DNA of 64,000 nt from Microbacterium laevaniformans (GCF_016907555.1 NZ_JAFBCE010000001.1:1984001-2048000); one strand, 5' to 3'. Shown: positions 1-10,765, counted from the stretch's first letter. Made by a program: numbers and translations. The notes: generated from the letters alone by a model not told the origin.

Positions 1-180
1 CGGCGACGGTCGCGGATCGACGACGGCCGAGACGATGGCCTCGATCGCGAACTCGGAGGCCGTCCCGAGATCGAGCGCATCGGGCTCGAGCAGCCACTGC
101 ACCTGCAGGCCGTCCATGACGGCGAGGATCGCGGCGTCGCGCGAGGAGGTCTTGCAGTCCGCGCGGTGCACCGTCGCGTT
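1..180 (-). pseudogene. TetR-family regulator, C-terminal fragment
   Basis: The minus strand encodes a stretch resembling the end of TetR-type regulators, containing AILAVMDGLQVQWLLEPDAL and a following helix. The N-terminal helix-turn-helix that should lie at higher coordinates is absent: reading upstream, the frame passes straight into the REP-like repeat at 189-226 and then the DUF3027 stop codon. The fragment runs off the left edge, so its true end is not seen. I infer a gene truncated near position 180, possibly by a repeat-associated rearrangement. The frame stays open through the repeat, but no sensible start is visible. Confidence 0.5.
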
Positions 181-188
181 CTGACACC

Positions 189-226
189 CGGTCGTTGAGC
201 GCGCGCCGCCGGCGCGAGTCGAAACG
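189..226. repeat. REP-like palindromic repeat, copy 1
   Basis: This stretch has outer ends CGGTCGTTGAGCG and AGTCGAAACG with a GC-rich palindromic centre. The same ends occur at 52621-52652 and, inverted, at 52518-52556. It sits exactly between the TetR fragment and the DUF3027 gene. Confidence 0.6.
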
Positions 227-229
227 CCG

Positions 230-835
230 CTAATCCTCGTCGGTATCGTCGTCGTCGGCGTCGTCGTCCTCTGTGTCGTCGTCCAGCACGTCGATGTCGA
301 CGCCGTCGACGTCGCCGGCGTGCAGAATCGGTGAGCCGTCGTCGTCGAAGTCGGCGGCATCCAGATCGTCCACGTCGTCGAGGTCGTCGTCGTCGAGATC
401 ATCGTCCGACTCGTCATCGGCGTCGGCAGCGTCCTCGGCCTCGACGCCGCGCTCGGCGGCGAGCGCCGCCTGCGCGGCCTGGTACTCGGCCAGACGCACC
501 GCCCACGGCACCCACTCCGGAGCCAGGAGCGCACCCTCGCCCGGAAGGAGCTCGGCCTCGAGCACGGTCGGCTCGGCGTCGTCGACGACAGCGAGACTCA
601 CCGTCCAGAACCAGCCGGGATAGCCCTCCATCGTCGTGGCGAAGCGCAACGACACGACGCCGTCGGCCTCGACGGTGTAGCCGGCGGGGTCGCCGACCGT
701 CGCGGCAGGCGTGATCTCGTGCAGAGCCGCCAGCGCCAGGTCGTGCGCCGCCAGCAGTCGCTCGTCGGCGACGACCGTCGACGTCTCCCCCTCGGCATCC
801 GCGCCGGAGTCGACCGACTCAGGCGTCGAGTTCAT
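230..835 (-). CDS. DUF3027 family protein
   Basis: The 201-residue protein carries the DUF3027 signature, including GYPGWFWTVSLAV and LLPGEGALLAPEWVPW (roughly residues 65-110). After that comes a very acidic Asp/Glu tail of about 70 residues, typical of low-complexity C-termini in this family. The ATG at 835 is chosen because it overlaps the end of the upstream cold-shock gene by 17 bp, consistent with coupled translation; the longer open frame upstream lies inside that gene. The function is unknown. In actinobacteria this family commonly sits beside a cold-shock protein and XPB helicase genes, as here. Confidence 0.8.
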   Translation of the reverse strand: MNSTPESVDSGADAEGETSTVVADERLLAAHDLALAALHEITPAATVGDPAGYTVEADGVVSLRFATTMEGYPGWFWTVSLAVVDDAEPTVLEAELLPGEGALLAPEWVPWAVRLAEYQAAQAALAAERGVEAEDAADADDESDDDLDDDDLDDVDDLDAADFDDDGSPILHAGDVDGVDIDVLDDDTEDDDADDDDTDED

Positions 836-1202
836 CGGCGACCTTACGCAGGATCGCGGCGACCTTCTTGCCCTGTCCCGCGTTCGGGTAGTGACCGTGA
901 CGCAGGTCGCCGCCGACCTTGTCGAGCAGCTTGACGAGGTCTTCGACCACGATCGCCATGTCATCCGGCTTCATGCGGTTGCGCTTGGCGAGGCTCACGG
1001 GAGCGTCGAGCACCCGCACCGCCAGCGCCTGCAACCCGCGCTTGCCGTCGGCGACGCCGAAGTCGAGGCGCGTTCCGGCCTTCAGCCCCTCCGTGCCCGC
1101 GGGGAGGGCCGTGGCGTGCAGGAAGACGTCCTGGCCGTCATCGGTGGTGATGAAGCCGAACCCCTTCTCGTCGTCGTAGAACCTGACCTTGCCGGTGGGC
1201 AT
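819..1202 (-). CDS. Cold-shock-domain protein with C-terminal extension
   Basis: The protein has 127 residues. The first 67 form a cold-shock (OB-fold) domain with the RNA-binding motifs GKVRFYDDEKGFGFI and DVFLHATAL. Residues 68-127 form a basic, helical extension (KRNRMKPDDMAIVVEDLVKLL) found in a longer actinobacterial Csp class. It probably binds single-stranded RNA or DNA in the cytoplasm. It overlaps the DUF3027 start by 17 bp, so the two are likely cotranscribed. It differs from the short classical CspA at 10863-11066 in this same window. Confidence 0.88.
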   Translation of the reverse strand: MPTGKVRFYDDEKGFGFITTDDGQDVFLHATALPAGTEGLKAGTRLDFGVADGKRGLQALAVRVLDAPVSLAKRNRMKPDDMAIVVEDLVKLLDKVGGDLRHGHYPNAGQGKKVAAILRKVADELDA

Positions 1203-1341
1203 CGCAAAAACCTCGCTCGTCGGCGCCCTGAGGCGCGGTGACATCGTGACCCGTGCCGCGAGGGCACGAGGGTGGGCATCATGCCCACTCCAGCCTACGG
1301 CACCGTCACGCCCGACGCGGGGACGCAGTAGGGTGATCCCG

Positions 1342-1632
1342 ATGCCCTCTTCGTCCTCACGCACCCCCGGCTCGGCCGACGATCTGCCCGTCCGCCGCAT
1401 CGACCGCGTCCTCGCGTTCATGTCCCTGGGCCTGCTGCTGCTGTCGGTGATCTGCTTCGTCGCGATCATGATCGGCTCCGCCGCCGGCATGAAGCACGAC
1501 GACTTCGGCCAGGGCGTGTGGCCCTTGGTCGGGACGCTGGTCTACATCGCGCCGATCGTCGCGTTCGTCCTGCTCATGGCGGTCCTCATCATGACCTTCG
1601 TCCGGAAGGCCCGGGTCGGCAAGGGCCGCTGA
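1342..1632 (+). CDS. Small two-helix membrane protein
   Basis: The 96-residue protein has a polar N-terminus and two membrane segments, about residues 25-48 (VLAFMSLGLLLLSVICFVAIMI) and 62-88, and a basic cytoplasmic tail. An in-frame GTG nine bases upstream (1333) is an equally possible start. It lies 1 base before the helicase-associated gene and is likely cotranscribed. No enzymatic motif is visible and the role is unknown; similar small proteins occur at this position in related actinobacteria. Confidence 0.65.
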   Translation: MPSSSSRTPGSADDLPVRRIDRVLAFMSLGLLLLSVICFVAIMIGSAAGMKHDDFGQGVWPLVGTLVYIAPIVAFVLLMAVLIMTFVRKARVGKGR

Positions 1633-1633
1633 C

Positions 1634-3376
1634 GTGACCGGGTCGGAGGCGCGCGCGCTCGCACAGCATCTCGTGCAGCGCAGCGACGACGCCCTGGCTA
1701 CGCTGTTCTCGGCGCGACAGGTGTCGCCGACCGTCGCATGGAACGACGCCTTCGACGCGGCCGAGGCGCTTCTGGAGCCCTCGTCGATCGAGCGCGCACT
1801 GCGGGGCCTGACCTCGGGCGAGATCTCCGCCCTCGCCGACGCCGCCCTCGACACGGACGACGCTGCCCGCTCGCGGCTGCAGCAGCTGGCGCTCGTCGAC
1901 GAGCAGGGAATGATGTACGAGGCGGTGTCGTCCGCACTGACGGCCCTCACCGCGGCATCGACGCCCGCGGCCGACGTCGACGAAGCCGAGGACACGGATG
2001 CCGCGGCACGGCCGGACGACGCCGCTGCCGCCGAGCGGGCGTTCTCCTCGCTCGGCTCACTCGGCGACATCCTGCATGCTGCGCTCACGCACCCGTTCGG
2101 CCGCATCGGTTCCGGAGCGCTCGGGGCCGCCGACCGCCGCCGACTGATGGAGGACGGGATCGTCGACGACGGCGCCACCGCCGATGACCTCGTCAAGATC
2201 GCCGAGCGGACGGGTCTGCTGTCGGGTCAGGACAAGAGCTGGCTCGTGACGCCCGCGGGTGTTCAGTGGCTGCACTCCGACACGATCGCCCGGTGGAGCG
2301 CCGTCGCCACCGCGTTCCTCGAAGGGCTGCCGCGCGGACTGCGGCGACCGACCGGCGGCTGGATCGCGCCCGCCGCGTGGGCGCAGGCCTACCCGTGGGA
2401 CGTGCTCTGGCCAGAGACAGCGGCGGATCTCCGTGCGCTCCTGCGACGCTGGGGCGTCCTCGACGAGACGGACCGCCCCACCTCGTGGGCGCGCGACACG
2501 TTCCTCGACGACGCGAGCGCACCGTTCTCCTCCGCGGCCCTCGACGCACTCTCGCGGCTGCTGCCGAGCGAGGTCGACCGGGTGTACCTGCAGAACGATC
2601 TGACCGCCATCGCGCCCGGGCCGCTGTCGCCGCACCTCGACATGCGGCTGCGGTCGATGGCGCGGCGGGAGTCGCGCGCGCAGGCGTCGAGCTACCGCTT
2701 CACGACCGAGAGCATCGCCGACGCCCTCACGGCGGGCGAGAGCGCCGAGTCGCTGCGCGCCTTTCTCACCGAGCTTTCGCTCACCGGCCTGCCCCAGCCG
2801 CTGGCGTACGAGATCGAACGCACCTCTCGCACGCACGGCATGGTCCGCGTCGGTCCCGACGACGAGGGCCGCACCCGGGTCTGGAGCGACGACGAGGCGC
2901 TGCTGCGCACCCTCGCCGTCGATCAGGCTCTTCGTCCCCTCGGACTGGTACCGGATGCCGACGGCCTCGTGACCCGCAGCGGGGCCGACACGGCGTTCTG
3001 GATGATCGCCGACGCCCGATATCCGGTCGTCGCGGTGGATGCCGACGGCGAGCGCCGACGACTCGACCGCCACCGCCTGGCACCGTCGCCGTCGCAGCCC
3101 GCGCCCGCGCGCGACACGTATGCCGCGCTCCTCGCACGGCTGCGCGCCGCGCCCGCTGACGATGCCGACGCGGCCTGGCTCGGCCGCGAACTGGATCACG
3201 CGGTCAAGGCGCGCGCCACCATCGTCGTCGCCGTCCGCATGCCCGACGGCACCGAGCGCGAGTTCACGATCGAGGCGACCGGCCTCGGCGGCGGACGCCT
3301 GCGGGGACTCGACCGGGCGGTCGATGTGGAGCGCACCCTGCCGGTATCCAGCATCAGCGGCATCCGCCCCCTCTGA
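1634..3376 (+). CDS. XPB/Ssl2 helicase-associated domain protein
   Basis: The 580-residue protein starts at GTG. It is of the actinobacterial helicase-associated type encoded just upstream of the XPB helicase. A helical N-terminal half (SGEISALADAAL, LGDILHAALTHPFGRIG) is followed by the domain that resembles the N-terminal part of eukaryotic XPB/Ssl2 (VDRVYLQNDLTAIAPGPL, about residues 315-335, and TESIADALTAGESAESL). It has no Walker motifs of its own, so it may be a partner or regulator of the helicase rather than a motor. Its position 70 bp before that gene supports a shared role in DNA repair. Confidence 0.82.
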   Translation: MTGSEARALAQHLVQRSDDALATLFSARQVSPTVAWNDAFDAAEALLEPSSIERALRGLTSGEISALADAALDTDDAARSRLQQLALVDEQGMMYEAVSSALTALTAASTPAADVDEAEDTDAAARPDDAAAAERAFSSLGSLGDILHAALTHPFGRIGSGALGAADRRRLMEDGIVDDGATADDLVKIAERTGLLSGQDKSWLVTPAGVQWLHSDTIARWSAVATAFLEGLPRGLRRPTGGWIAPAAWAQAYPWDVLWPETAADLRALLRRWGVLDETDRPTSWARDTFLDDASAPFSSAALDALSRLLPSEVDRVYLQNDLTAIAPGPLSPHLDMRLRSMARRESRAQASSYRFTTESIADALTAGESAESLRAFLTELSLTGLPQPLAYEIERTSRTHGMVRVGPDDEGRTRVWSDDEALLRTLAVDQALRPLGLVPDADGLVTRSGADTAFWMIADARYPVVAVDADGERRRLDRHRLAPSPSQPAPARDTYAALLARLRAAPADDADAAWLGRELDHAVKARATIVVAVRMPDGTEREFTIEATGLGGGRLRGLDRAVDVERTLPVSSISGIRPL

Positions 3377-3446
3377 CCGGCCCCCCGGGCACGCACGGCT
3401 GGCGACGCGAGCCCCCGCCGCTGCGAGGTCGGTAGACTGGGACGCT

Positions 3447-5090
3447 ATGGCTGACGGCCCCCTCATCGTGCAAAGCGACCGCACCGTGCTGCTCGAAGTC
3501 GCTCACCCCCAGGCGGAGACAGCGCGGCACGAGCTCGCGATCTTCGCCGAGCTCGAGCGCGCACCCGAGCACATCCACACCTACCGGGTCACCCGGCTGG
3601 GGCTCTGGAACGCACGCGCCGCCGGCCACAGCGCCGACGACATGCTCGCCACGCTCGACCGCTGGTCCCGCTTCCCGGTGCCCGCCTCGGTGTCGATCGA
3701 CATCCGCGAGACCGTCAACCGCTACGGGCGTCTGGTCATCGAGCGGGATGCCGAGGGCGCGCTCGTGCTGCGGGGCTCCGATCCCGCCGTTCTCGCCGAG
3801 ATGGCCAAGAACAAGCGCATTCAGCCGCTGCTGATCGGCCACCCCTCCCCCGACACCTACGTGATCGACGCCTGGGCGCGCGGTCACATCAAGCAGGAGC
3901 TGCTGAAGATCGGGTGGCCGGCGGAGGATCACGCCGGCTACACCCCCGGCACCCCGCACGAGATCGACCTGCACGAGGACGGGTGGACCTTGCGTCCGTA
4001 CCAGCGCCACGCCGTCGACATCTTCAGCGAGGGCGGCTCGGGTGTCGTCGTGCTCCCCTGCGGCGCCGGCAAGACGCTCGTGGGCGCTGCGGCGATGGCC
4101 GCGACGAAGACGACGACCCTCATCCTCGTCACCAACACCGTCAGCGCGCGCCAGTGGCGCGACGAGCTGCTCAAGCGCACCACGCTGACCCCGGAGGAGA
4201 TCGGCGAGTACTCGGGTCAGACCAAGGAGATCAAGCCGGTCACCATCGCGACCTATCAGATCCTCACGGCGAAGCGGAAAGGCCAGTACGCGCACCTGGC
4301 GTTGCTGGATGCGCTGGACTGGGGCCTCATCGTCTACGACGAGGTGCATCTGCTTCCCGCACCGGTCTTCAAGCTCACCGCCGACCTGCAGGCGCGTCGC
4401 CGGCTCGGACTCACCGCGACGCTCGTCCGGGAGGACGGCCGCGAGGGGGACGTGTTCAGCCTCATCGGCCCCAAGCGCTTCGACGCCCCGTGGAAGGAGA
4501 TCGAGGCCCAGGGCTTCATCTCTCCGGCCGTCTGCTACGAGGTGCGCGTCGACCTCCCGCCGTCCGACCGCATGGAGTACGCGGCATCGGCCGACGACGA
4601 GCGCTACCGTCTCGCCGCCACGGCCCACGCGAAGATCGGCGTGGTCAAGGATCTCGTCGCCCGTCACGCGGGAGAGCAGATCCTCGTCATCGGCCAGTAT
4701 CTCGATCAGATCGACGTGCTGTCCGAGGCGCTGGACGCACCGAAGATCACCGGAGCGACGCCCGTCGACGAGCGTGAGGAGCTGTTCGCCGCGTTCCGGG
4801 AAGCGCGCCTGCCGGTGCTCGTGGTCTCGAAGGTCGCGAACTTCTCGATCGATCTGCCCGACGCCTCGGTCGCGATCCAGGTGTCGGGATCGTTCGGCTC
4901 GCGCCAGGAGGAGGCGCAGCGGCTCGGCCGACTGCTGCGTCCGAAGTCGAACGGGCACACGGCGAGCTTCTACACGCTCATCGCACGCGACACGGTCGAC
5001 CAGGACTTCGCGCAGAACCGGCAGCGCTTCCTCGCCGAGCAGGGCTACAGCTACACGATCCTGGATGCCGAGGGCATCGCCGCCGCGTAG
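3447..5090 (+). CDS. XPB-like DNA repair helicase
   Basis: This 547-residue superfamily-2 helicase has an N-terminal damage-recognition-like region (residues 1-170), Walker A PCGAGKT at about 204-210, the DEVH box (YDEVHLLPAP) at about 298-301, motif III-like LGLTATLVREDG, and a C-terminal RecA lobe ending with GSRQEEAQRLGRLLRPK and TVDQDFAQNRQRFL. It is the prokaryotic counterpart of XPB/Rad25, an ATP-dependent 3'-5' DNA unwinding enzyme. The start ATG follows the upstream gene by about 70 bp. Length and motif order are normal. Confidence 0.93.
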   Translation: MADGPLIVQSDRTVLLEVAHPQAETARHELAIFAELERAPEHIHTYRVTRLGLWNARAAGHSADDMLATLDRWSRFPVPASVSIDIRETVNRYGRLVIERDAEGALVLRGSDPAVLAEMAKNKRIQPLLIGHPSPDTYVIDAWARGHIKQELLKIGWPAEDHAGYTPGTPHEIDLHEDGWTLRPYQRHAVDIFSEGGSGVVVLPCGAGKTLVGAAAMAATKTTTLILVTNTVSARQWRDELLKRTTLTPEEIGEYSGQTKEIKPVTIATYQILTAKRKGQYAHLALLDALDWGLIVYDEVHLLPAPVFKLTADLQARRRLGLTATLVREDGREGDVFSLIGPKRFDAPWKEIEAQGFISPAVCYEVRVDLPPSDRMEYAASADDERYRLAATAHAKIGVVKDLVARHAGEQILVIGQYLDQIDVLSEALDAPKITGATPVDEREELFAAFREARLPVLVVSKVANFSIDLPDASVAIQVSGSFGSRQEEAQRLGRLLRPKSNGHTASFYTLIARDTVDQDFAQNRQRFLAEQGYSYTILDAEGIAAA

Positions 5091-5091
5091 C

Positions 5092-6120
5092 TCACCACAC
5101 CGGAGCCGGCGGCGGCAGGACGAGCGTGCGCGGCAGCGGCCGACGCGCCAGCATCCACTCGACGAGCGCGACGTACCCGGCGATCAGCAGGAACGACCAC
5201 AGAAAGCTGACCAGTCCCGTCGTGCTCTCGGTGGGGCTGGAGCCGGAGGCGAGCGAGAGCAGGAACGCCGAGAGGTTGTTCACGACGTGCAGGGCGATCG
5301 CCGCCTCCAGTCCTCCGGTGCGCCACGTGAGCCAGCCGGCAGCGACGGCGAACAGCCCGACGCCGATCTGGCCGAGCAGGTCGTAGCCGTGGCCGAGGAC
5401 GAACAGCGGCACGGGCAGCAGGATCGCGAAGGCCGGATGACGCAGCCAGCGTCCGATGCTCTGCATGAGGTAACCGCGGAAGATGTACTCCTCCGCCGCC
5501 GCCTGCACGGGAACGAGCAGCAGCACGACCACGAGCGTGATCGGCCAGGTCGGGGCCGGGCCGCCCGTCGCGGGCTCCTCCATGCCGCCGGGGAGGAGGA
5601 GACCGACCACGGTCAGCACGGCGGACACGCCGACGGCGAGCGCACCGCACAGCAGCATCCAGCGCCAGCGCAGCCGTCCCGCGGCCGAGGAGACGAGCCC
5701 GACCCGGCGTCCGTTCACGATCAGTGACGCGAGGATGTAGGCCGGAAGCATGAGGGCGATCGTGCCGAGCAGGATCGCGACCATGAGCGGGTCGCCCATG
5801 TCGACGCCGCCCGACTGACCGAGGCGTGCGAGGTCGTCCAGGCGCTCCGGGTCGCGGAAGAGCGCGATGCCGATGACGACCATGACGACCACCAGCAACC
5901 CGAGGTAGATCGCGAGGCCCAGGATGCCGATCACCAGCGGCGTCCACCATCCCGAGCGTCGGCGTGCAAAGATCAGGCGGTGGAAGGCGAGACCACCGAT
6001 CACGGCGTCGACCGGGAGGGCGCGGGCCGTCCGGACGATCGTGGGCGGGACGGGCGGCATCGCGGGCGCGAACAGCGGTGCCGACGGGGGGACGGGGACC
6101 TGCGGCGCGGGCGTCGTCAT
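5092..6120 (-). CDS. CPBP-family intramembrane glutamic protease
   Basis: The 342-residue polytopic membrane protein has about eight hydrophobic segments. The CPBP (Abi, Rce1-like) active-site motifs are present in order: EEYIFRG (EExxxR), FVLGH (FxxxH) and HVVNN (HxxxN). Such proteins are membrane proteases or remain uncharacterised. The N-terminal ~40 residues are proline-rich. The ATG at 6120 is preceded by GGAGAAG at a suitable distance. It ends two bases from the stop of the convergent helicase gene and is divergent from the response regulator. Confidence 0.85.
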   Translation of the reverse strand: MTTPAPQVPVPPSAPLFAPAMPPVPPTIVRTARALPVDAVIGGLAFHRLIFARRRSGWWTPLVIGILGLAIYLGLLVVVMVVIGIALFRDPERLDDLARLGQSGGVDMGDPLMVAILLGTIALMLPAYILASLIVNGRRVGLVSSAAGRLRWRWMLLCGALAVGVSAVLTVVGLLLPGGMEEPATGGPAPTWPITLVVVLLLVPVQAAAEEYIFRGYLMQSIGRWLRHPAFAILLPVPLFVLGHGYDLLGQIGVGLFAVAAGWLTWRTGGLEAAIALHVVNNLSAFLLSLASGSSPTESTTGLVSFLWSFLLIAGYVALVEWMLARRPLPRTLVLPPPAPVW

Positions 6121-6177
6121 CCATCCATCTTCTCCGATATCCAGCAAAGGGAAGGGTTGCGATGCCAGGATGGGGCT

Positions 6178-6870
6178 ATGACCGCACCGCGCATCCTCGT
6201 CGTGGACGACGAACCGAACATCCGGGACCTGCTGGTCACGAGCCTCAGGTTCGCCGGCTACCAGGTGCGTGCCGTCGCGAACGGCGCGCAGACCATCTCG
6301 GCCGTGCTCGAAGAGGAACCAGACCTCATCATCCTCGACGTGATGCTCCCCGACATGAACGGGTTCAGCGTCACCAAGCGCCTCCGCGGCGCGGGGTACA
6401 CGGCCCCCATCCTCTTCCTCACGGCGAAGGACGAGACCGAGGACAAGATCGAAGGGCTGAACGCCGGTGGCGACGACTACGTCACCAAGCCCTTCTCCCT
6501 CGACGAGATCGTCGCGCGACTCCAGGCCATTCTCCGACGCACCATGCAGGCCGACGAGGAGTCGACCATCCGCGCCGGCGAGCTGACCATGGACCAGGAC
6601 ACGCACGACGTCACGGTGGGAGACGTCTCGATCGACCTGTCCCCCACCGAGTTCAAGCTCCTGCGCTACCTCATGCTCAACCCCAACCGGGTGCTCAGCA
6701 AGGCGCAGATCCTCGATCACGTCTGGGAGTACGACTTCAACGGCGACGCGGGCATCGTGGAGAGCTACATCTCGTACCTGCGCCGCAAGATCGACCCGTA
6801 CTCCTCGGAGCCGCTCATCCAGACCAAGCGCGGCTTCGGCTACATGCTGAAGGCCGGCAAGACCGCCTGA
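6178..6870 (+). CDS. OmpR/PhoB-type response regulator
   Basis: The 230-residue protein has a receiver domain with acidic pocket VDDE, phospho-acceptor Asp in LIILDVMLPDMNG and the conserved Lys in YVTKPF. A winged-helix DNA-binding domain follows (LSPTEFKLLRYLMLNPNRVLSK and SYISYLRRKID...TKRGFGYML). It is 10 bp upstream of its histidine kinase gene. It resembles MprA/TcrX/CseB-like regulators, but the stimulus is not evident from sequence. Confidence 0.92.
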   Translation: MTAPRILVVDDEPNIRDLLVTSLRFAGYQVRAVANGAQTISAVLEEEPDLIILDVMLPDMNGFSVTKRLRGAGYTAPILFLTAKDETEDKIEGLNAGGDDYVTKPFSLDEIVARLQAILRRTMQADEESTIRAGELTMDQDTHDVTVGDVSIDLSPTEFKLLRYLMLNPNRVLSKAQILDHVWEYDFNGDAGIVESYISYLRRKIDPYSSEPLIQTKRGFGYMLKAGKTA

Positions 6871-6880
6871 TCGCGGGGCG

Positions 6881-8608
6881 ATGACGGCGGACGGCGTGTA
6901 CGCGGCACACGCGAAGAAGAACGACCGCCTCACCTCGTGGTGGCGCGGCATCAGCCTGCGGGCCAAGGTCACGGGCGTCACCGTGGCCGTGCTGACCGGC
7001 GGACTGCTCGTCGCCGGGTTCGGTACGGCGGTGTTCCTGCGCAACGCCCAGATCGCCGAGCGCGACCAGTCGATCAGCCAGACGGTGACGCTCGATCAGG
7101 CCAGCAGTCTGCTCAACGTCGCGGTCGTCGACGGGGTCGCCAAATTCGAGCCCGCCGACTATCCGCCGCTGACATCCTTCTACATCGCCGTCTACGGGCC
7201 CGACGGCACGAGGCTGGCCACCGGAGGCCCGCCGTCCGACAATCCGCCGGTGTTCCCGACCACGTTCGGTCTCGACAGCACCCTCATGCAGGGAACGACT
7301 CCGTTCGATCTCACCTCGGCCGACGGCAAGACGACCTTCCATGCCGCCGTCGACATCCTGCAGATCCCGGGAGCACGCGAGAACAACGTCCAGCTGCTCG
7401 CCCTGCCGTTGACGCCCGTGAATCAGACGGTGGCGAGCTTCGTCGGCATCTACACGATTCTGGCGCTCATGACGATCCTGGTGAGCGCCCTGCTCACCCG
7501 CTGGCTCGTCACGCTGGCGTTCCGGAGCCTCGGGCAGGTGGAGCAGACGGCGATGTCCATCGCGCGGGGCGACTTCGGCCAGCGCATGGGCGACATCGCT
7601 CCCGGCACCGAAGTCGGCAAGCTCAAGACGGCGATCAACGCCATGCTCGACCGCGTGGATCAGGCGCTCGGCCAGCGCGACGCCACCGTGCTGCAGATGC
7701 GACGCTTCATCGGCGACGCCAGTCATGAACTGCGCACACCCCTGGTGACCGTGCGCGGATACGCCGAGCTGTACCGGATGGGCGCCATCTCGGGCGACGA
7801 GCAGACGGCGCAATCGATGGAACGCATCGAGAAAGAGGCCATCCGCATGGGCGGCCTCGTCGAAGACCTGCTCGCCCTCGCCCGCCTCGACGAGCGCCGT
7901 GACATCGTCGTCGCTCCCGTAGACCTGCGCCCGATCGCCCGCGACGCGGTGCTGGATGCGCGCGCGACCTCGCCGGAACGGACCGTCTCGTTCATCGACG
8001 ACGACCCACGCCCGGCGGTGCTGCGTCCGGCATCCGCGCCGCCGACGGCCAGCGCCCCGACGCGTCGACGGCCCCCGACCGCGGCGATCGGTGCACTGCT
8101 GCGACGCCGGCCGCGCGCCGACGGCGAGACGGTCACGGCACCTTCCCCCGCCCCTGCGATGCCCCTACCCTCCGAGCGGGAACCCATCGTCCTGGGCGAC
8201 GAGAACCGCATCCGTCAGGTCGTCGCGAACCTGCTCGGCAACGCGCGCCGGTACACGCCGGCGGGCTCGCCCATCGAGCTCGCCGTGGGCGTCGACGAAC
8301 CCGGTGGAATGGGATGGATCTCGGTCATCGATCACGGCGAAGGCATCGCTCCGCAGCTGCGGGAGAAGATCTTCCAGCGGTTCTGGCGCGCCGACACCTC
8401 GCGCACGCGTGAGACGGGCGGCTCCGGCCTGGGGCTGTCGATCGTGGCGTCGGTGGTCGACGCGCTGCACGGATCGATCGTGGTCAGCGAGACGCCCGGC
8501 GGCGGCGCCACTTTCCGCGTCGCGTTCCCGCTCGCGCAGCGCCGCGACGCCGCGGAGCATCTCTTCATCGAGACGCAGCCCCTGCCTCGGCTGCACATCG
8601 ACTCCTGA
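6881..8608 (+). CDS. Sensor histidine kinase with unusual Pro/Arg-rich insert
   Basis: The 575-residue kinase has a TM segment at about 28-52, an extracytoplasmic sensor region, a second TM at about 185-210, a HAMP region, a HisKA domain with the phosphorylated His near residue 282 (DASHELRTPL), and an ATPase domain with N box (NRIRQVVANLLGNARRYTP), G1 (DHGEGI) and G2 (GGSGLGLSI). An atypical insert of about 60 residues (376-434), rich in Pro, Ala and Arg, lies between the dimerisation helices and the N box. It is the partner of the upstream regulator; the signal is unknown. Confidence 0.9.
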   Translation: MTADGVYAAHAKKNDRLTSWWRGISLRAKVTGVTVAVLTGGLLVAGFGTAVFLRNAQIAERDQSISQTVTLDQASSLLNVAVVDGVAKFEPADYPPLTSFYIAVYGPDGTRLATGGPPSDNPPVFPTTFGLDSTLMQGTTPFDLTSADGKTTFHAAVDILQIPGARENNVQLLALPLTPVNQTVASFVGIYTILALMTILVSALLTRWLVTLAFRSLGQVEQTAMSIARGDFGQRMGDIAPGTEVGKLKTAINAMLDRVDQALGQRDATVLQMRRFIGDASHELRTPLVTVRGYAELYRMGAISGDEQTAQSMERIEKEAIRMGGLVEDLLALARLDERRDIVVAPVDLRPIARDAVLDARATSPERTVSFIDDDPRPAVLRPASAPPTASAPTRRRPPTAAIGALLRRRPRADGETVTAPSPAPAMPLPSEREPIVLGDENRIRQVVANLLGNARRYTPAGSPIELAVGVDEPGGMGWISVIDHGEGIAPQLREKIFQRFWRADTSRTRETGGSGLGLSIVASVVDALHGSIVVSETPGGGATFRVAFPLAQRRDAAEHLFIETQPLPRLHIDS

Positions 8609-8749
8609 GGCACCGAGGCTGCGAGCTCCGCTCGAGGCTTCCTCCCCGGAGCCCCTCCGCGACCGCATTGTGCACACCCGCGCTCTGGGCCATCTCAGGC
8701 CTGCCCACCGCTGGCTAGCGTGAACCCACACCGACGAAAGGACGTCACC

Positions 8750-9037
8750 ATGACCGCGTTCAGTGTGGACTCGGAAGCCGTACTCAGTGCCACCGGGGCG
8801 ATTCGCGCCACCGCCGATCGCCTGCAGTCAGAGACCGCCGCGATGCTCGGCCAACTCACCCAGCTCCAGGGTGCGTGGACGGGCAGCGCGGCCGTTGCCT
8901 TCCAAGGGTTGGTCGATCGGTGGCGGGCCGCACAGACCGAGCTGGAGAGCGCGCTCGGAGACATCGGCACCGCGCTGGGGCACGCCGGCGCACAGTATGC
9001 GCAGACCGAGAGCGCCGCCGCGAGCATGTTCCGCTGA
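8750..9037 (+). CDS. WXG100-family (ESAT-6-like) protein
   Basis: This 95-residue helical hairpin protein has the WxG motif in QGAWTGSAAVAF and a length close to 100, hallmarks of ESX/type VII secreted proteins. The start is the ATG at 8750 with GAAAGGA upstream; a GTG at 8720 would add 10 unlikely residues. No EccC, other ESX component or WXG partner is nearby, so it is an orphan. It may form a homodimer and be exported by a type VII system encoded elsewhere. Confidence 0.85.
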   Translation: MTAFSVDSEAVLSATGAIRATADRLQSETAAMLGQLTQLQGAWTGSAAVAFQGLVDRWRAAQTELESALGDIGTALGHAGAQYAQTESAAASMFR

Positions 9038-9067
9038 GCCCGCCCGACTGAGCACCGCTCCACGCAG

Positions 9068-9093
9068 AAAGGCCCCTCCGAAGAGGGGCCTTT
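9068..9093. terminator. Bidirectional terminator between WXG100 gene and groEL
   Basis: An 11-bp perfect stem (AAAGGCCCCTC, loop CGAA, GAGGGGCCTTT) lies between two convergent genes. It has A residues on one side and T residues on the other, so it can serve both strands. Confidence 0.85.
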
Positions 9094-9109
9094 CCGTTGA
9101 GATCCGGAC

Positions 9110-10765
<1,656 letters not shown>

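Noticed and set aside
237..430. A tandem nucleotide repeat (TCGTCG runs)
   Set aside because: It is the codon-level result of the Asp-rich tail of the DUF3027 protein, not an independent repeat.
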